The position numbers and the translations under genes are program-made. Source: Reticulitermes speratus (Eukaryota; Arthropoda; Insecta; Blattodea; Rhinotermitidae). Taken from it: a stretch of 64,000 bases of DNA. Under the pieces are notes generated by a model. That model was not told where the DNA came from, searched no databases, and worked only from the letters and a program-made list of their open reading frames with translations. Below, piece by piece: positions 21,214-32,291 of this stretch; within the stretch, counting starts at the first letter, position 1, and every line of letters starts with the position of its first letter. Location of the stretch: contig JAJKFL010000003.1 of assembly GCA_021186555.1 (NCBI GenBank), positions 53,109,130 to 53,173,129 on the forward strand. Direction: 5' to 3'.

Positions 21214-22118
21214 TTTATTTCTCCATGCTAATACTGTTATAAATCCAGCAATATTTGTGGGAAGCAATTTGTTTTATTGATTTTCTTTTGTTCCAGGTGA
21301 GGTCACTGTCGCAAATAAGACTGCCTGAAGGTAAGAGGCATCTCACATATTCCATATTCACACCACGTGCGCTAGTGCTGCACGTCGGAATTTTACGCGC
21401 CATGGGACGTTCTTAAGAGTTAAGGAGTCTAACTGGAGACATCTGTTGCCTGATGGAGAATATAACGTAGTTAGATATAAGGTCATGAAATCAATAGCCT
21501 ACACGTTCTAAGCTGCGCCATTTTGTGTCAATGTAAACACCACATTCATATATAAAGCTAACGCTGAAAATGGAAACGGCGTAACACGGAAACTGCATGA
21601 ACAAACGAGTTCACGGAAAAGGCAACTAAATTATTTATCTATTTATGTAAACATGTTTGATGTTCAGATTTTTTAAATTTATGTGTGCTGTTCTGAACGG
21701 CATCTGTGTGTCACGTACTGCCATAGCATTTCGATGTCGTTTGGAACAAGTTTCGATATCGTAGTGACGGCCGTATGGTGCTGCTACCTCTTGGCCATGC
21801 GCTTAACTACGAGGGACGCTCCTACGTCATTACCGACGTCACGGCAAGGCCATTGATTCATGTTCCCCCACAGGTTAGATAGCCTGACTGCTCGCTGGTT
21901 TTGAATAATTTATAAAGGTGGCGTGGACCTTGAGGCAGGTCCCATGTTTTCATGACAGAAAATAACAATTGATATTGCAGTCTGAATATTTGAATTGCGA
22001 GGTGACCAGGCAGATTCCCAAAGCGTCGCATCTCGCGTACGTCCGGCAATTTTGTCAAAATCCGCACCTTCATTTAAGTGAAAACCAAGCTGTCTTTTTT
22101 TGCAAGAGGTTTATTTTT
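21214..22118. other. No recognisable feature
   Basis: Moderately GC-rich patches at 21720-21860. No supported open frame, repeat family or RNA. Confidence 0.4.
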
Positions 22119-22630
22119 AGGCGCGTTCGGAAAATTGCGAAAAGCGACTATTAGCTTCGTCATGTCTGTCTGTCCGCATGGAACAACTCGACTCCCACTG
22201 GATGGATTTTCATGAAATTTGACATTTCGATATTTTTCGAAAATCTGTCGAGAAAATTCAAGTTTCATTAAAATCTGACAATAATAACGGTACTTTACAT
22301 AAAGACCTATGTACATTTATGATAATATCTCGCTGAATTCTTCTTAGAATGAGAAATGTTTCAGACAAAAGTTGTACAGAAAATCAAAACACACATTTTA
22401 TGTTCAATAACATTTTCCCGAAAATCGTGCCGTTTATGAGATAATGCGGAAAAATATGGTAAGAGTCAGACAGGCCACAGATGAAAATATAATACGGCGC
22501 ATGCGCATTGCATGCTGGATAACTAAGACTACAGACACGCACTCAGAATATGTAATACTTATTGCTTTTCCACGGCAACAGTGGTTACGCGAACGCGCTG
22601 AAATGGTACGTTTATACGTACACTGCCTGT
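22119..22630 (+). mobile_element. G-family element
   Basis: Begins AGGCGCGTTCGGAAAATTGC, GAAAAGCGACTATTAGCTTC. It continues with CTGTCGAGAAAATTCAAGTT, CCTATGTACATTTATGATAA and GGCGCATGCGCATTGCATGC, and ends CGTTTATACGTACACTGCC. Copies: 15374 (reverse) and 33209. The terminus is the seed of the adjoining 42-bp array. No convincing protein. Confidence 0.85.
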
Positions 22631-24382
22631 CTTGTTACAGTTGCTTACATTTTAGGCTTGTACACTGCCTGTCTTGTTACAGTTGCTTACATTTTAGGCT
22701 TGTACACTGCCTGTCTTGTTACAGTTGCTTACATTTTAGGCTTGTACACTGCCTGTCTTGTTACAGTTGCTTACATTTTAGGCTTGTACACTGCCTGTCT
22801 TGTTACAGTTGCTTACATTTTAGGCTTGTACACTGCCTGTCTTGTTACAGTTGCTTACATTTTAGGCTTGTACACTGCCTGTCTTGTTACAGTTGCTTAC
22901 ATTTTAGGCTTGTACACTGCCTGTCTTGTTACAGTTGCTTACATTTTAGGCTTGTACACTGCCTGTCTTGTTACAGTTGCTTACATTTTAGGCTTGTACA
23001 CTGCCTGTCTTGTTACAGTTGCTTACATTTTAGGCCTGTACACTGCCTGTCTTGTTACAGTTGCTTACATTTTAGGCCTGTACACTGCCTGTCTTGTTAC
23101 AGTTGCTTACATTTTAGGCCCTGTACACTGCCTGTCTTGTTACAGTTGCTTACATTTTAGGCCTGTACACTGCCTGTCTTGTTACAGTTGCTTACATTTT
23201 AGGCCTGTACACTGCCTGTCTTGTTACAGTTGCTTACATTTTAGGCCTGTACACTGCCTGTCTTGTTACAGTTGCTTACATTTTAGGCCGTACACTGCCT
23301 GTCTTGTTACAGTTGCTTACATTTTAGGCTTGTACACTGCCTGTCTTGTTACAGTTGCTTACATTTTAGGCCTGTACACTGCCTGTCTTGTTACAGTTGC
23401 TTACATTTTAGGCCTGTACACTGCCTGTCTTGTTACAGTTGCTTACATTTTAGGCCTGTACACTGCCTGTCTTGTTACAGTTGCTTACATTTTAGGCCTG
23501 TACACTGCCTGTCTTGTTACAGTTGCTTACATTTTAGGCCTGTACACTGCCTGTCTTGTTACAGTTGCTTACATTTTAGGCCTGTACACTGCCTGTCTTG
23601 TTACAGTTGCTTACATTTTAGGCCTGTACACTGCCTGTCTTGTTACAGTTGCTTACATTTTAGGCTTGTACACTGCCTGTCTTGTTACAGTTGCTTACAT
23701 TTTAGGCCTGTACACTGCCTGTCTTGTTACAGTTGCTTACATTTTAGGCTTGTACACTGCCTGTCTTGTTACAGTTGCTTACATTTTAGGCCTGTACACT
23801 GCCTGTCTTGTTACAGTTGCTTACATTTTAGGCCTGTACACTGCCTGTCTTGTTACAGTTGCTTACATTTTAGGCCTGTACACTGCCTGTCTTGTTACAG
23901 TTGCTTACATTTTAGGCTTGTACACTGCCTGTCTTGTTACAGTTGCTTACATTTTAGGCTTGTACACTGCCTGTCTTGTTACAGTTGCTTACATTTTAGG
24001 CCTGTACACTGCCTGTCTTGTTACAGTTGCTTACATTTTAGGCTTGTACACTGCCTGTCTTGTTACAGTTGCTTACATTTTAGGCTTGTACACTGCCTGT
24101 CTTGTTACAGTTGCTTACATTTTAGGCCTGTACACTGCCTGTCTTGTTACAGTTGCTTACATTTTAGGCTTGTACACTGCCTGTCTTGTTACAGTTGCTT
24201 ACATTTTAGGCTTGTACACTGCCTGTCTTGTTACAGTTGCTTACATTTTAGGCCTGTACACTGCCTGTCTTGTTACAGTTGCTTACATTTTAGGCTTGTA
24301 CACTGCCTGTCTTGTTACAGTTGCTTACATTTTAGGCTTGTACACTGCCTGTCTTGTTACAGTTGCTTACATTTTAGGCTTG
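22617..24382 (+). repeat. 42-bp tandem array, about 42 copies
   Basis: The unit reads GTACACTGCCTGTCTTGTTA + CAGTTGCTTACATTTTAGGC + YT. Main variants are CTTG or CCTG at the unit junction, plus one 43-bp and one 41-bp unit near 23119 and 23288. Because 42 is a multiple of three, stop-free frames run through the array, including a 620-codon one encoding LYTACLVTVAYILG repeats. These follow from the period and are not evidence of a gene. Confidence 0.97.
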
Positions 24383-24567
24383 CACTGTACCTTTTCCCGT
24401 CGAAAACGACGGACCCGTAAATAAAGCATAATAGAAGACTTTTTTATTCGTAATAAATATCACAATCGAAAAAAACGAGTATTGCTTTATTGTAATTTAC
24501 TGAAAGACTTGCGTAACACGTCTGTACAAGTAGTATTGCTCTGATACATTATTTGGGAATATTTATT

Positions 24568-24730
24568 AACCCCTCAGTGATGCTGGGATTTAAATTCCGG
24601 CTACTGCCCACGGCGCAGGGGTTTTAAATTTGTAGTATTTAAATCCACTCACAACCGAATAGTGCACCGAGGCCGGCAGCATATGAGGAACTGAAGGTGC
24701 GTGCAGTGTACCGAGGCCGACGTTCAATAA
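24568..24730 (-). repeat. S-family dispersed repeat, inverted copy
   Basis: CCCCTCAGTGATGCTGGGAT, GCGCAGGGGTTTTAAATTTG, AATAGTGCACCGAGGCCGGC and AGTGTACCGAGGCCGACG are the reverse complement of 7240-7415 in mirrored order. Confidence 0.75.
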
Positions 24731-25070
24731 TTAACACTCAACATTTCGATGAATCTTAATAGTATTTTGTTTACAAGGCTCAACATTCGACATGTACTTA
24801 CACTGTGCCACATTAGGAAGTGAAACAACACTGTGACCGCTGGAGACTATGTGCTGCTCTGCGCATGCGCGAGTCAGTCGACTTTCCATTCTCTTCGTTC
24901 CAAGTCGTTACTACTCTAACAAAGCATGCGTCTTATATGCACAGATGATTTATTAATAGGGGTTGTTATTTTCGTTATATCGAGTCTCACCCAGCCGACC
25001 GTTAAGCCCCAACCGTGGGAAGTTCGATACCGACGTAATTTATCCATTATTCAATACGCGTCGTGTAATA

Positions 25071-25148
25071 CAGGGTATACACAAAAGAATGGTGCGGTAT
25101 CAAATGTCTGCTGGTTTAAAACCGCACCATTCTTTTATGTATGCCCCG
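25071..25148. mobile_element. M-family palindromic MITE
   Basis: CAGGGTATACACAAAAGAAT through the complementary end, with TA on both sides. The stem is nearly perfect apart from a few terminal substitutions. Confidence 0.88.
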
Positions 25149-25265
25149 TACTTTAGTGCCACCGCGTTTATGTTCACCCTGGCGTGTCCGTAGGTTTCGG
25201 GTTCAAAACACGGTCTCCAGGTATGGAGGGTAGCTACAGACGTTGTATAAAATCATTTATTTCTA

Positions 25266-25816
25266 AATTTCACACTGTTGCAACCGTGCATCTTCGTCAT
25301 ATTAAATTAAGTTATAAACCAACTGATGCACACTAAAACCACTTTTTTAAGTAGCTTTATTATAAAATTGTTAAAAATTGTACCCCTACACGTGTTTCGA
25401 TCCTAGGATCATCGTCAGGGGGGTTTTTTGCTAAAAGCTACAGTCACTTCAACACATGATGACTCCACCGTAGTACTCCTCACCGCACAACACGTAGTAC
25501 ACTCCGCTCCACGCAAAAACATTTCATATGCTTTTAATACCACACGCCAGCAGTTCCACAATCTACCATCTACAGTGCTTTTATAATTCTACAACTTTTA
25601 GCGAATCTTTTTACAAGATTTTAACTTATGTTTCAAAGTGCAGATAGAATATTTTAAATCATGTGTTGAAGTGACTGTAGCTTTTAGCAAAAAAACCCCC
25701 TGACGATGATCCTAGGATCGAAACACGTGTAGGGGTACAATTTTTAACAATTTTATAATAAAGCTACTTAAAAAAGTGGTTTTAGTGTGCATCGGTTGGT
25801 CTATAACTTAATTTAA
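25266..25816 (+). mobile_element. RZ-2: inverted-arm element with 12-bp target duplication
   Basis: The direct repeat CATTTATTTCTA (25254-25265 and 25817-25828) fixes a 551-bp insertion. The arms match end to end (TTAAATTAAGTTATAAACCA, AAATTGTACCCCTACACGTG). Motif copies lie at 25383-25424 (minus) and 25696-25735 (plus): CCCC, CTGACGAT, GATCC-TA-GGATC, GAAACACGTGT, AGGGG. The left end, complement GATGCACGGTTGCAACAGTG, is shared with other RZ copies. A second copy, reversed, is at 54012-54506. No open frame in the interior. Confidence 0.85.
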
Positions 25817-25830
25817 CATTTATTTCTAGT

Positions 25831-26166
25831 TTATTTTAACGACACCGTAACCAAATTAGATGCTGTAGCATGGATGTTGGGATAGTTGTGAACTGGGAAG
25901 TATACATGGCAGAACAGGAGATGATCCCCGCGGTTCCTGGGCGTGTATGGCACGGTGCGGGCGTTGTTGACTATAGCGGGGACCTGAGAACTGCTGTTGA
26001 TGGGAGCGTTGTACAGTCGTGCTACTACACACACTGAAAACATATTTTGAGTAGTGTGTAGTGAACGAGTCCACTGTGCGAATGTCTTCAGGCTGTGTAG
26101 TAGCAACTCTTCATTCGCCACTAAACCTTGCGCATGCGCAACGATCGTATTGTTAGCAAGGATCAT
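25831..26166 (-). other. Unassigned 111-codon open frame
   Basis: A minus-strand frame from ATG at 26166, more GC-rich than its surroundings. Its product shows no transmembrane run, zinc finger or family motif that I recognise. It could be a fragment of an unknown mobile-element gene or a chance frame. It lies next to RZ-2 with no visible promoter or splice context. Confidence 0.2.
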
Positions 26167-26710
26167 CTCCGCGTCGTTGGATTATATGTGGGAGAAAGGA
26201 GTCGTGAATTATTGGTACTGTACCGTCATTTTACGTAAGGGACTGAGGACAACCACGAAAAACATGAGGATAGTCGGTGTTCCGGACGAGATTATAACTT
26301 AGGACATAACGAATATAAATCAGAAGCATTGTTTTAATCAACTTGCTGGGTATTTGAAGAAGCAGTCACTGAGTAACGAAATGGAGTGGACCCTCAGCTT
26401 TGGGGTTAGGCGTCGGGGTAATTAATTCTCACCGTAGAATCGTTTGTGCTTTGGAACATTTATTAAGACTTGGGGTATTAGGCAGATACTTGTGAATGAC
26501 CTAGGCGAAGTTTGGATACTCTTTGTTGATTAGATATGGTGGCAAAACTAACATATGCACATAAGTGTATGCAAGTGTATTATACACACCGTATACCTGC
26601 TACATGTTTCGGCTACTCGTGTGGCCATCTTCAGGGAGGTGCGTTACAAAGAATACATACATCCAAATATTACAGAAGTATTAGAAGCAGTGCGCAGACA
26701 TAAAAATATG

Positions 26711-26837
26711 AACCTTGATTTCAGGATTTCGTCGCAATGTTGATGAGATCTGCGCTCTTCTGGGATATTACGCGGCGTCGTGTGGTAATTGTTTACCGAC
26801 GTTTCGGGACAACGTGTCGGTCCCATCTTCAAGGGTT
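26711..26837 (-). mobile_element. H-family single arm
   Basis: AACCTTGATTTCAGGATTTC, CTTCTGGGATATTACGCGGC, TACCGACGTTTCGGGACAAC and GTCCCATCTTCAAGGG. One arm of the hairpin seen complete at 50958; the motif is on the minus strand at 26796-26836. The inverted partner arm is missing. Confidence 0.7.
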
Positions 26838-26952
26838 TTATTAAATATTAAATAAAAAAAAGTATATGGTTTAAAATACGCATTGAAGATTAAAATACAG
26901 ATAAAATATTTGTTATTGATTCTGATGGGTAACGAGATTCATGTTTATAATA

Positions 26953-27522
26953 CAGGGCGTTTCAAAAAGATGGACCCGATTTAAAATCGCTAAATCTCTG
27001 CAACCACGAACCGCCCATTTATGAAACTCTTACCACTTGAAAGGGCGGGGCATAGAGTTTCCAATTACCGCCGCTAGATGCCTCTCCCGGTGCACCAACA
27101 GCCGCTAAATGACACATTGCCTCAACGTTGGATAGGTCGCACGGGACCCCAAGACTTGGCGCTACACTCTAGGCCCCCAAGATCCCCAGACATTACACCC
27201 TGCGACTTTTTTTCTTGTGGGGATACGTCAAGGAACGTTTTTTTGTGCCACCATTAGCGACTAATCTGGATGACCTCAAAAACAGAATCACGGCGGCGGT
27301 GACTTCAGTGGAAGAAGACACTCTGAGGAGCGTTTGGGACGAATTCAACTATCGTCTGGATGTTATTCGTGCAGCAGGTGGAGGGCACATAGAGCATTTA
27401 TGTAATGGTTAGTGAAACTTGACGGCTCACTGAACCGTTTGTAATTTTTTGTGTAATTGTAACATGTTTCCATCGTGAAATATAGTGGTTTGAAATTGGG
27501 TCCATCTTTTTGAAACACCCTG
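26953..27522 (+). mobile_element. N element, Tc1/mariner-like, internally deleted
   Basis: Inverted ends CAGGGCGTTTCAAAAAGATG and, from the right, CAGGGTGTTTCAAAAAGATG, flanked by TA at 26951 and 27523. The interior is mainly the 3-prime part of a transposase gene. At 570 bp it is too short to be autonomous. Confidence 0.88.
27100..27412 (+). pseudogene. Transposase C-terminal fragment (IS630/Tc1/mariner-like), frameshifted
   Basis: This is the C-terminal part of a DDE transposase, the enzyme that would cut and join the ends of the N element. The first frame reads LPQRWIGRTGPQDL and then RPPRSPDITPCDFF, the conserved segment holding the third catalytic acid. A run of seven T at about 27209-27215 shifts the frame. 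The next frame continues WGYVKERFFVPPLATN and VWDEFNYRLDVIRAAGGGH to a stop at 27410. The N-terminal DNA-binding region and first catalytic residues are absent. It resembles the M-family remnant (VWDEFDYRVDVCRVTQGAH), so N and M transposases are related. Non-functional. Confidence 0.85.
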
Positions 27523-27639
27523 TATACATTTATACACTTATGTGCATTTGTTGGTCTTGATATCGTATATAATTGATCAATGCACGGTTATGGATCATTC
27601 AAAACTCTTTATTGATATTACTTTCTCCTGGGACGTAAC

Positions 27640-27905
27640 AATCTGTCTTTGGGGATTTAGTTCGTGAGGTTTCGAAGCCTTGAAGTGCCTTCATCTTCAG
27701 GATCAAGCAAAGTCTTGACGTTTCTACGTCTCGTATTCCCTTCATCTTCAGGGTCTAGCAGTCCAAGAGTGTGCTAGACAGCTTAACCCTGACGATGAAG
27801 GCATTACAAACCTTCGAAACGTCGGGAGCTACTCACTCATCTACACCGCGTCTCAGCCTGAATATCCAGCAACGTCGCGGTGAGAAGTTGTAATCTCGCA
27901 GTTTG
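27640..27905 (+). mobile_element. RZ cluster: two reversed motifs and one forward
   Basis: Minus-strand motif at 27664-27704: CTGAAGAT, GAAGG...CTTC, GAAACCTC. A damaged minus copy lies at about 27745-27775. The plus motif is at 27785-27828: CCC, TGACGAT, GAAGG, loop, CCTTC, GAAACGTC, GGG. Downstream CCAGCAACGTCGCGGTGAGAA ends the element and matches the end of the array-bearing relative at 8130-8155. Confidence 0.7.
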
Positions 27906-28181
27906 GATACCGTCACGAATGTGAGAGATGTATTTGGGGAATGAGAATTGATAAGAGGAAGACAGAATTGGTCCTGGATCACTCGCAGTGACAGTTTTGT
28001 ATATTAGCGGCCTTGAGATTTTGTATTATGCCACAACAATAACACTGGCAAAATGTGACGCGTTCGGGTGATGCTTTATGCAAGCTACATTGACGGCCGT
28101 AAAACGTAACCGGATAGATCTAGTTTACATTTTGGGCAACAGATGGGGACACATCTGCACGTTCTGTATTTCCGGCTTATA

Positions 28182-28258
28182 CAGGGTATACACAAAAGAA
28201 TGGTGCGGTTTCCCTTTATTCACCATTGAAACCGCACCATTCTTTTGTGTATACTCTG
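28182..28258. mobile_element. M-family palindromic MITE
   Basis: CAGGGTATACACAAAAGAAT and its complement, TA on both sides; the right end is slightly altered (ATACTCTG). Confidence 0.88.
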
Positions 28259-28440
28259 TATATTGCAACGTTCTTGAGAAGTGTTTGCAGTTAACTAGCC
28301 GAGTAACCTCATAGTGAATTTAAATTTTCACCTATTCCTGCAGGCTAGTGTCTCTCTTACGCCCTTTTTAATTTGTCAATCACCATTTATCCTATGTTGT
28401 ATTTACTAAGCTTGTCCCTGAGATTAGTTAAGCACGACGC

Positions 28441-28685
28441 CACGACGAGATACATGGAGGAGTGGATGTATAGCTCCATTCATTACAAACCTGAGCACTG
28501 GATGTGAGGCCAGCTTCACGCTCCTGTTGCTTTACCCCTTTTACACATTGAGTGGGCCGCGGAGCCATTATGGACGCTGAAAGGAGTGAAGTATCTTTCA
28601 GCTGCCGGAAATTGAACCCAGATTTCTCGATTTTTCCGAAGTTCGTTGCGTAGACACTGTACCGCCTGAGCTACCTCGGTGTGAG
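28441..28685 (-). mobile_element. SINE-B copy, reverse strand
   Basis: GTGGATGTATAGCTCCATTC, GGCCAGCTTCACGCTCCTGT, TTGCTTTACCCC, then a B box in reverse (GGAAATTGAACCCAG, 28609) and A box CGCCTGAGCTACCTCGG. Body diverged. Confidence 0.75.
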
Positions 28686-29258
28686 CTTCGCTGCGTGAAC
28701 TAAGAATAAGTGAAATAAGACACTACTGGATGTGTGTGGTCAGTGTATATTGTTTAATTAGCTGCATGGTAGAGAATTGAGTTTGGTGCTCGCCTGTGTC
28801 AGATTGGGCAGCATCTGGTGTGTTAATTAATGACGTAATTAATTACAAACTGATCTCCCGGTAGAGCGATGAGTGTTTTATAACGCGTGTATTGTTTTCT
28901 ATCGTTTTACTGTAGTAATTGGGATAGTTTCCAATTAGTATTTCATTGTTTGTTGTTGGCAGGCTGTTAATCAAGCGTCAAAGACATGCTTTTGACATTC
29001 GCAGTTTCTATATTTTGAATTTAATTTCATTAGGGAACGTTCCAGTGGTTTTGGTTTTGTTCATTCATACGGTTTCATGAAGTAGTTTAAAGTAGCTTGA
29101 GGGGAAGAGTCTACGTGTAGTAATTAGGCGTAGATTGGAGGATAATATTAATGTGGAAGAAATTTGCTCCCTCGATGGTGTCTGCACCTTGTCGAAGGCA
29201 TACTTAGCCGAGCGAGGGAGCCTGCGTGAACGAGAGAACTGGTAAGTTTTGCCGGCGA
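28686..29258. other. Unassigned; one hairpin
   Basis: TTGCTCCCTCG at about 29164 and CGAGGGAGC at 29212 form a 9-bp stem around a 40-nt loop. No family recognised. Confidence 0.4.
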
Positions 29259-30100
29259 CAGCAATGGTGGTAATGGTTTTGACGCTCGGGTCTGTATGTG
29301 GTGGTAATGGTTTTGACGCTCTGGTCTGTATGTGGTGGTAATGGTTTTGACGCTCGGGTCTGTATGTGGTGGTAATGGTTTGACGCTCGGGTCTGTATGT
29401 GGTGGTAATGGTTTTGACGCTCTGGTCTGTATGTGGTGGTAATGGTTTTGACGATCGGGTCTATGTGGTGGTAATGGTTTTGACGCTCGGGTCTGTATGT
29501 GGTGGTAATGGTTTTGACGCTCGGGTCTGTATTGTTCAGGTAATAGTTTTGACGCTCGAGTCTGTATGTGGTGGTAATGGTTTTGACGCTCGGGTCTGTA
29601 TGTGGTGGTAATGGTTCTGACGCTCGGGTCTGTATGTGGTGGTAATGGTTTTGACGCTCGGGTCTGTATGTGGTGGTAATGACTTTGACGCTTGGGTCTG
29701 TATGTGGTGGTAATGGTTTTGACGCTCGGGTCTGTATGTGGTGGTAATGACGACGCTTGGGTCTGTATGTGGTGGTAATGACGACGCTTGGGTCTGTATG
29801 TGGTGGTAATGGTTTTGATGCTCGGGTCTGTATGTGGTGGTAATGATTTTGACGCTCGGGTCTGTATGTTGTGGTAATGGTTTTGACGCTCGGGTCTATG
29901 TGGTGGTAATGGTTTTGACGCTCGGGTCTGTATGTTGTGGTAATGGTTTTGACGCTCGGGTCTGTATGTGGTGGTAATGATTTTGACGCTCGGGTCTTAT
30001 GTTGTGGTAATGGTTTTGACGCTCGGGTCTATGTGGTGGTAATGGTTTTGACGCTCGGGTCTGTATGTTGTGGTAATGGTTTTGACGCTCGGGTCTGTTG
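29259..30100 (+). repeat. 34-bp tandem array, about 25 copies
   Basis: The unit reads GGGTCTGTATGTGGTGGTAA + TGGTTTTGACGCTC. Common variants are GGTCTATG (short), ATGTTGTGG, and a short GGTAATGACGACGCTTGG form near 29745-29790. Chance frames read VCGGNGFDARV repeats. Confidence 0.95.
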
Positions 30101-30481
30101 ATTTAGATGCCTGTCTAAAGTGTGAAAGGTCTATACCGAGATATTATGCTGTTTCTGGCAGCTATGTGTCCGCTTGTGGAAAGATAGTCCAAAGATAAAT
30201 TCAGACCATACACGGTTTCAGATAGTCGTTGGGCTCTTTCAAAAGTGCGTCTTATATTTCGGAATTGAATTTACTGATCGATTGGTTGGTATTTTGGCTT
30301 CGTATTCCGGAAAACTCCGCTTCGAATCCCGAATCAGGCTGGTTGTGCTGACGCATTTTTCATGGTTTTCCTCAGTTCAAGCAATCAGATGCCTAGGTAC
30401 TCGTATTAACGTAAATCAGGCCTCAGTCCCTTTCTTCTATAAACTTCCCAATTGATTTACTAATCGTTTTATCATTTGGCG
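30101..30481. other. Unassigned; weak B-box-like site
   Basis: CCGCTTCGAATCCCGAATC near 30318 resembles a tRNA B box, perhaps from a decayed SINE, but no body match was found. Confidence 0.3.
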
Positions 30482-30640
30482 TTACTTAACTCTTTAAAGC
30501 GTAATGGTATTTATATGTACCGATAAGTTTAATACTAAACATATGCCATATGATTCTCACAAAAACAATCATTATTTCTGTACCGGCTGGACTGTCTAAT
30601 TGGAGCACACTGTGTTATCTGTTAAGCACTGACTGACTTA
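30482..30640 (+). repeat. R-family unexpanded copy
   Basis: AACTCTTTAAAGCGTAATGG at the terminus, then TCTCACAAAAACAATCATTA-TTTCTGTACC, which resembles CTCAGAACAAACAGCGATTA-TTTCACTGTACAG of the 114-bp satellite. Only one unit-length is present. Confidence 0.5.
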
Positions 30641-30649
30641 TTATGTATA

Positions 30650-30729
30650 CAGGGTGGGCGCAAAACTCACATGACACGGCTTTTCTGTGGTTAAACATTG
30701 AGTGTCAAGTGACTTTTGCGCCCACCCTT
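30650..30729. mobile_element. O-family palindromic MITE, 80 bp
   Basis: CAGGGTGGGCGCAAAACTCA and, on the right, GTGACTTTTGCGCCCACCC are inverted, with TA flanks at 30648 and 30730. TGACAC/GTGTCA extend the stem. No coding. Confidence 0.85.
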
Positions 30730-30741
30730 TATGTCCTTTTT

Positions 30742-30982
30742 CATGGCTCGACAGCCTCTAGTGGGCTAGAGCCTCCTCATTGTCGAGGCTTCACGATCAC
30801 ACTCAGACACACCACAGTCGGTAGGACTCCTCTGCAGCAGTGATCAGCCCGTTGCAGAGACCTCTACCTGGCAAAACACAACACTCACAAGAGACGTATC
30901 CATGCCCCCGGCGTGATTCGAACCCGAAATCCCAGCAAGCGGCCGCAGATCAACGTCTCAGACCGTGCGGCCACTGGGATCG
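30742..30982 (-). mobile_element. SINE-C copy, reverse strand
   Basis: Starts CATGGCTCGACAGCCTC, has the reversed B box GTGATTCGAACCCG (30915) and ends GCGGCCACTGGGATCG. Confidence 0.9.
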
Positions 30983-30992
30983 ACCCACTGTA

Positions 30993-31071
30993 CAGGGCAT
31001 ACACAAAATAATGGTGCGGATTCAATAGTATTCACTATTTAAACCGCACCATTCTTTTGTGTATGCCCTAT
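30993..31071. mobile_element. M-family palindromic MITE
   Basis: CAGGGCATACACAAAATAAT and its complement; TA before the left end, while the right end lost the final G (GCCCTATA). It sits 10 bp from the SINE-C head. Confidence 0.85.
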
Positions 31072-31275
31072 ATATGTAATGAAGATTAATTTTGGTCTCC
31101 AAAGGGTTACTCTTATCAATTGAAAGCCACAAAGAATTAAGCAGTACGTATCTGTCACGGTAACTATATGAGCTATTGCTTGCCACTGCGGTCAAGGACC
31201 TACCGTGTTTTGGGTTTCGTGGACGAGGTGGTCGTGTCTTCGGAACGCGTGTCCCTGCACAGAGCAACACAAATA

Positions 31276-31353
31276 CAGGGTGGCGCAAAGGTCCCTTGAC
31301 AGTCGATATGTAAAGACAGGAAAGGCCGTGTCAGTTGACTTTTGTGTCATTAT
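31276..31353. mobile_element. Degenerate O-like inverted-repeat element
   Basis: CAGGGTGGCGCAAAGGTCCC on the left and GTCAGTTGACTTTTGTGTCA on the right are imperfectly inverted and resemble the O element at 30650. Boundaries uncertain. Confidence 0.4.
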
Positions 31354-31536
31354 GTATAAGAGATATGCGGACAGACATGTCTGTACATGCTCTGAGTGGA
31401 ATTCGAATCTACGATCCCACGGTTAGATGGTCGAAGGCACGGCTAAGACGGCGCACCTGCTGTATGCGTTGACGTGTTAAATACACGCACGATATGTTTC
31501 ATATCATCTTCATCGTGCGTTTTTTAACAATTCACA

Positions 31537-32291
31537 AATTACACACCAAACAAATGCACCATATTTTCACTTTTTATTCTTTAACCCCTACATATGTTTC
31601 AGCCTTTACAAGGCCATCTTCAGGGGGCTCGTAATCTACATTTACTTTACATCCATTTATATCTGCTGTTATGTTATATATCACATGTAGTAGAAGATAC
31701 ATCTTAAAAAATCATATTTTTTTTTCTATGGCTCGACAGCCTTATATGGGCCTGGGCCTCCTCGTTTCGTCGACGCTTCACGATCACACTCAGACACACA
31801 ACACTCGGTAGGACTCCTCTGGACGAGTGACCAGCCCGTCGCACAGACCTCTACCTGACAACACACAACACTCACAAGAGACAGACATCCATGTCCCCTG
31901 CGGTATTCGAACCCACAATCCCAGTAATCGAGCAGACCCACGCCTTAGACCGCGCGGCCACTGGGATCGGCTGAAAAAACCATATAGCTTCATTTTACTA
32001 CGAAAATATTGACGAACCTTATTTAAGGATTTTATAATCTGTGTTTTATATATTATTGTATTATATATTATATTATATATAAGATAAAATTGTAAATAAC
32101 TGTAATCTATAGATAATTATGAAACTCGACTACATGTGATACATAACATAATAGCAGACAAAAATGGATGTAAAGTAAATGTAGATTACGAGCCCCCTGA
32201 AGATGGCATTGTAAGGGCTGAAACATGTGTAGGTGTTGAAGAATAAAAAGCGAAAAAATATGGTGCATTTTTTTGGTGTGTAATTTGTGAC
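31537..32291 (+). mobile_element. RZ-4: inverted-arm element with a SINE-C inside
   Basis: Left ACAAATTACACACCAAACAA and right TTTGGTGTGTAATTTGT are inverted. The motif occurs at 31585-31626 (minus: CCCC, CTGAAGAT, GGCCTT-GTA-AAGGCT, GAAACATATGT, AGGGG) and at 32193-32234 (plus, stem weaker). Arms continue with CATTTACTTTACATCCATTT-type sequence on both sides. SINE-C 31726-31971 interrupts it, so RZ-4 is older than that SINE. Confidence 0.8.
31726..31971 (-). mobile_element. SINE-C copy nested in RZ-4
   Basis: CTATGGCTCGACAGCC to GGCCACTGGGATCGGC. Flanks AAAAAATCATAT (left) and AAAAAACCATAT (right) are a one-mismatch target duplication. Confidence 0.92.

Larger units (their letters stand above)
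26545..27600 (-). mobile_element. RZ-3: nested element interrupted by H and N insertions
   Basis: The left end AACATATGCACATAAGTGTA and right end TACACTTATGTGCATTTGTT are inverted. The RNA-like motif lies at 26601-26637 on the minus strand: CTGAAGAT, GGC, loop, GCC, GAAACATGTAG. Beyond the right end, AATGCACGGTTATGG resembles the 3-prime segment of other RZ copies. An H arm (26711-26837) and an N element (26953-27522) lie inside. Confidence 0.6.

Noticed and set aside
22562..24424. 620-codon open frame with LYTACLVTVAYILG repeats
   Set aside because: It is created by a 42-bp tandem repeat whose length is a multiple of three; a second frame is also open, and the array starts at a transposon end.
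25831..26166. Host gene exon
   Set aside because: No recognised domain or splice context; kept only as a low-confidence open frame.
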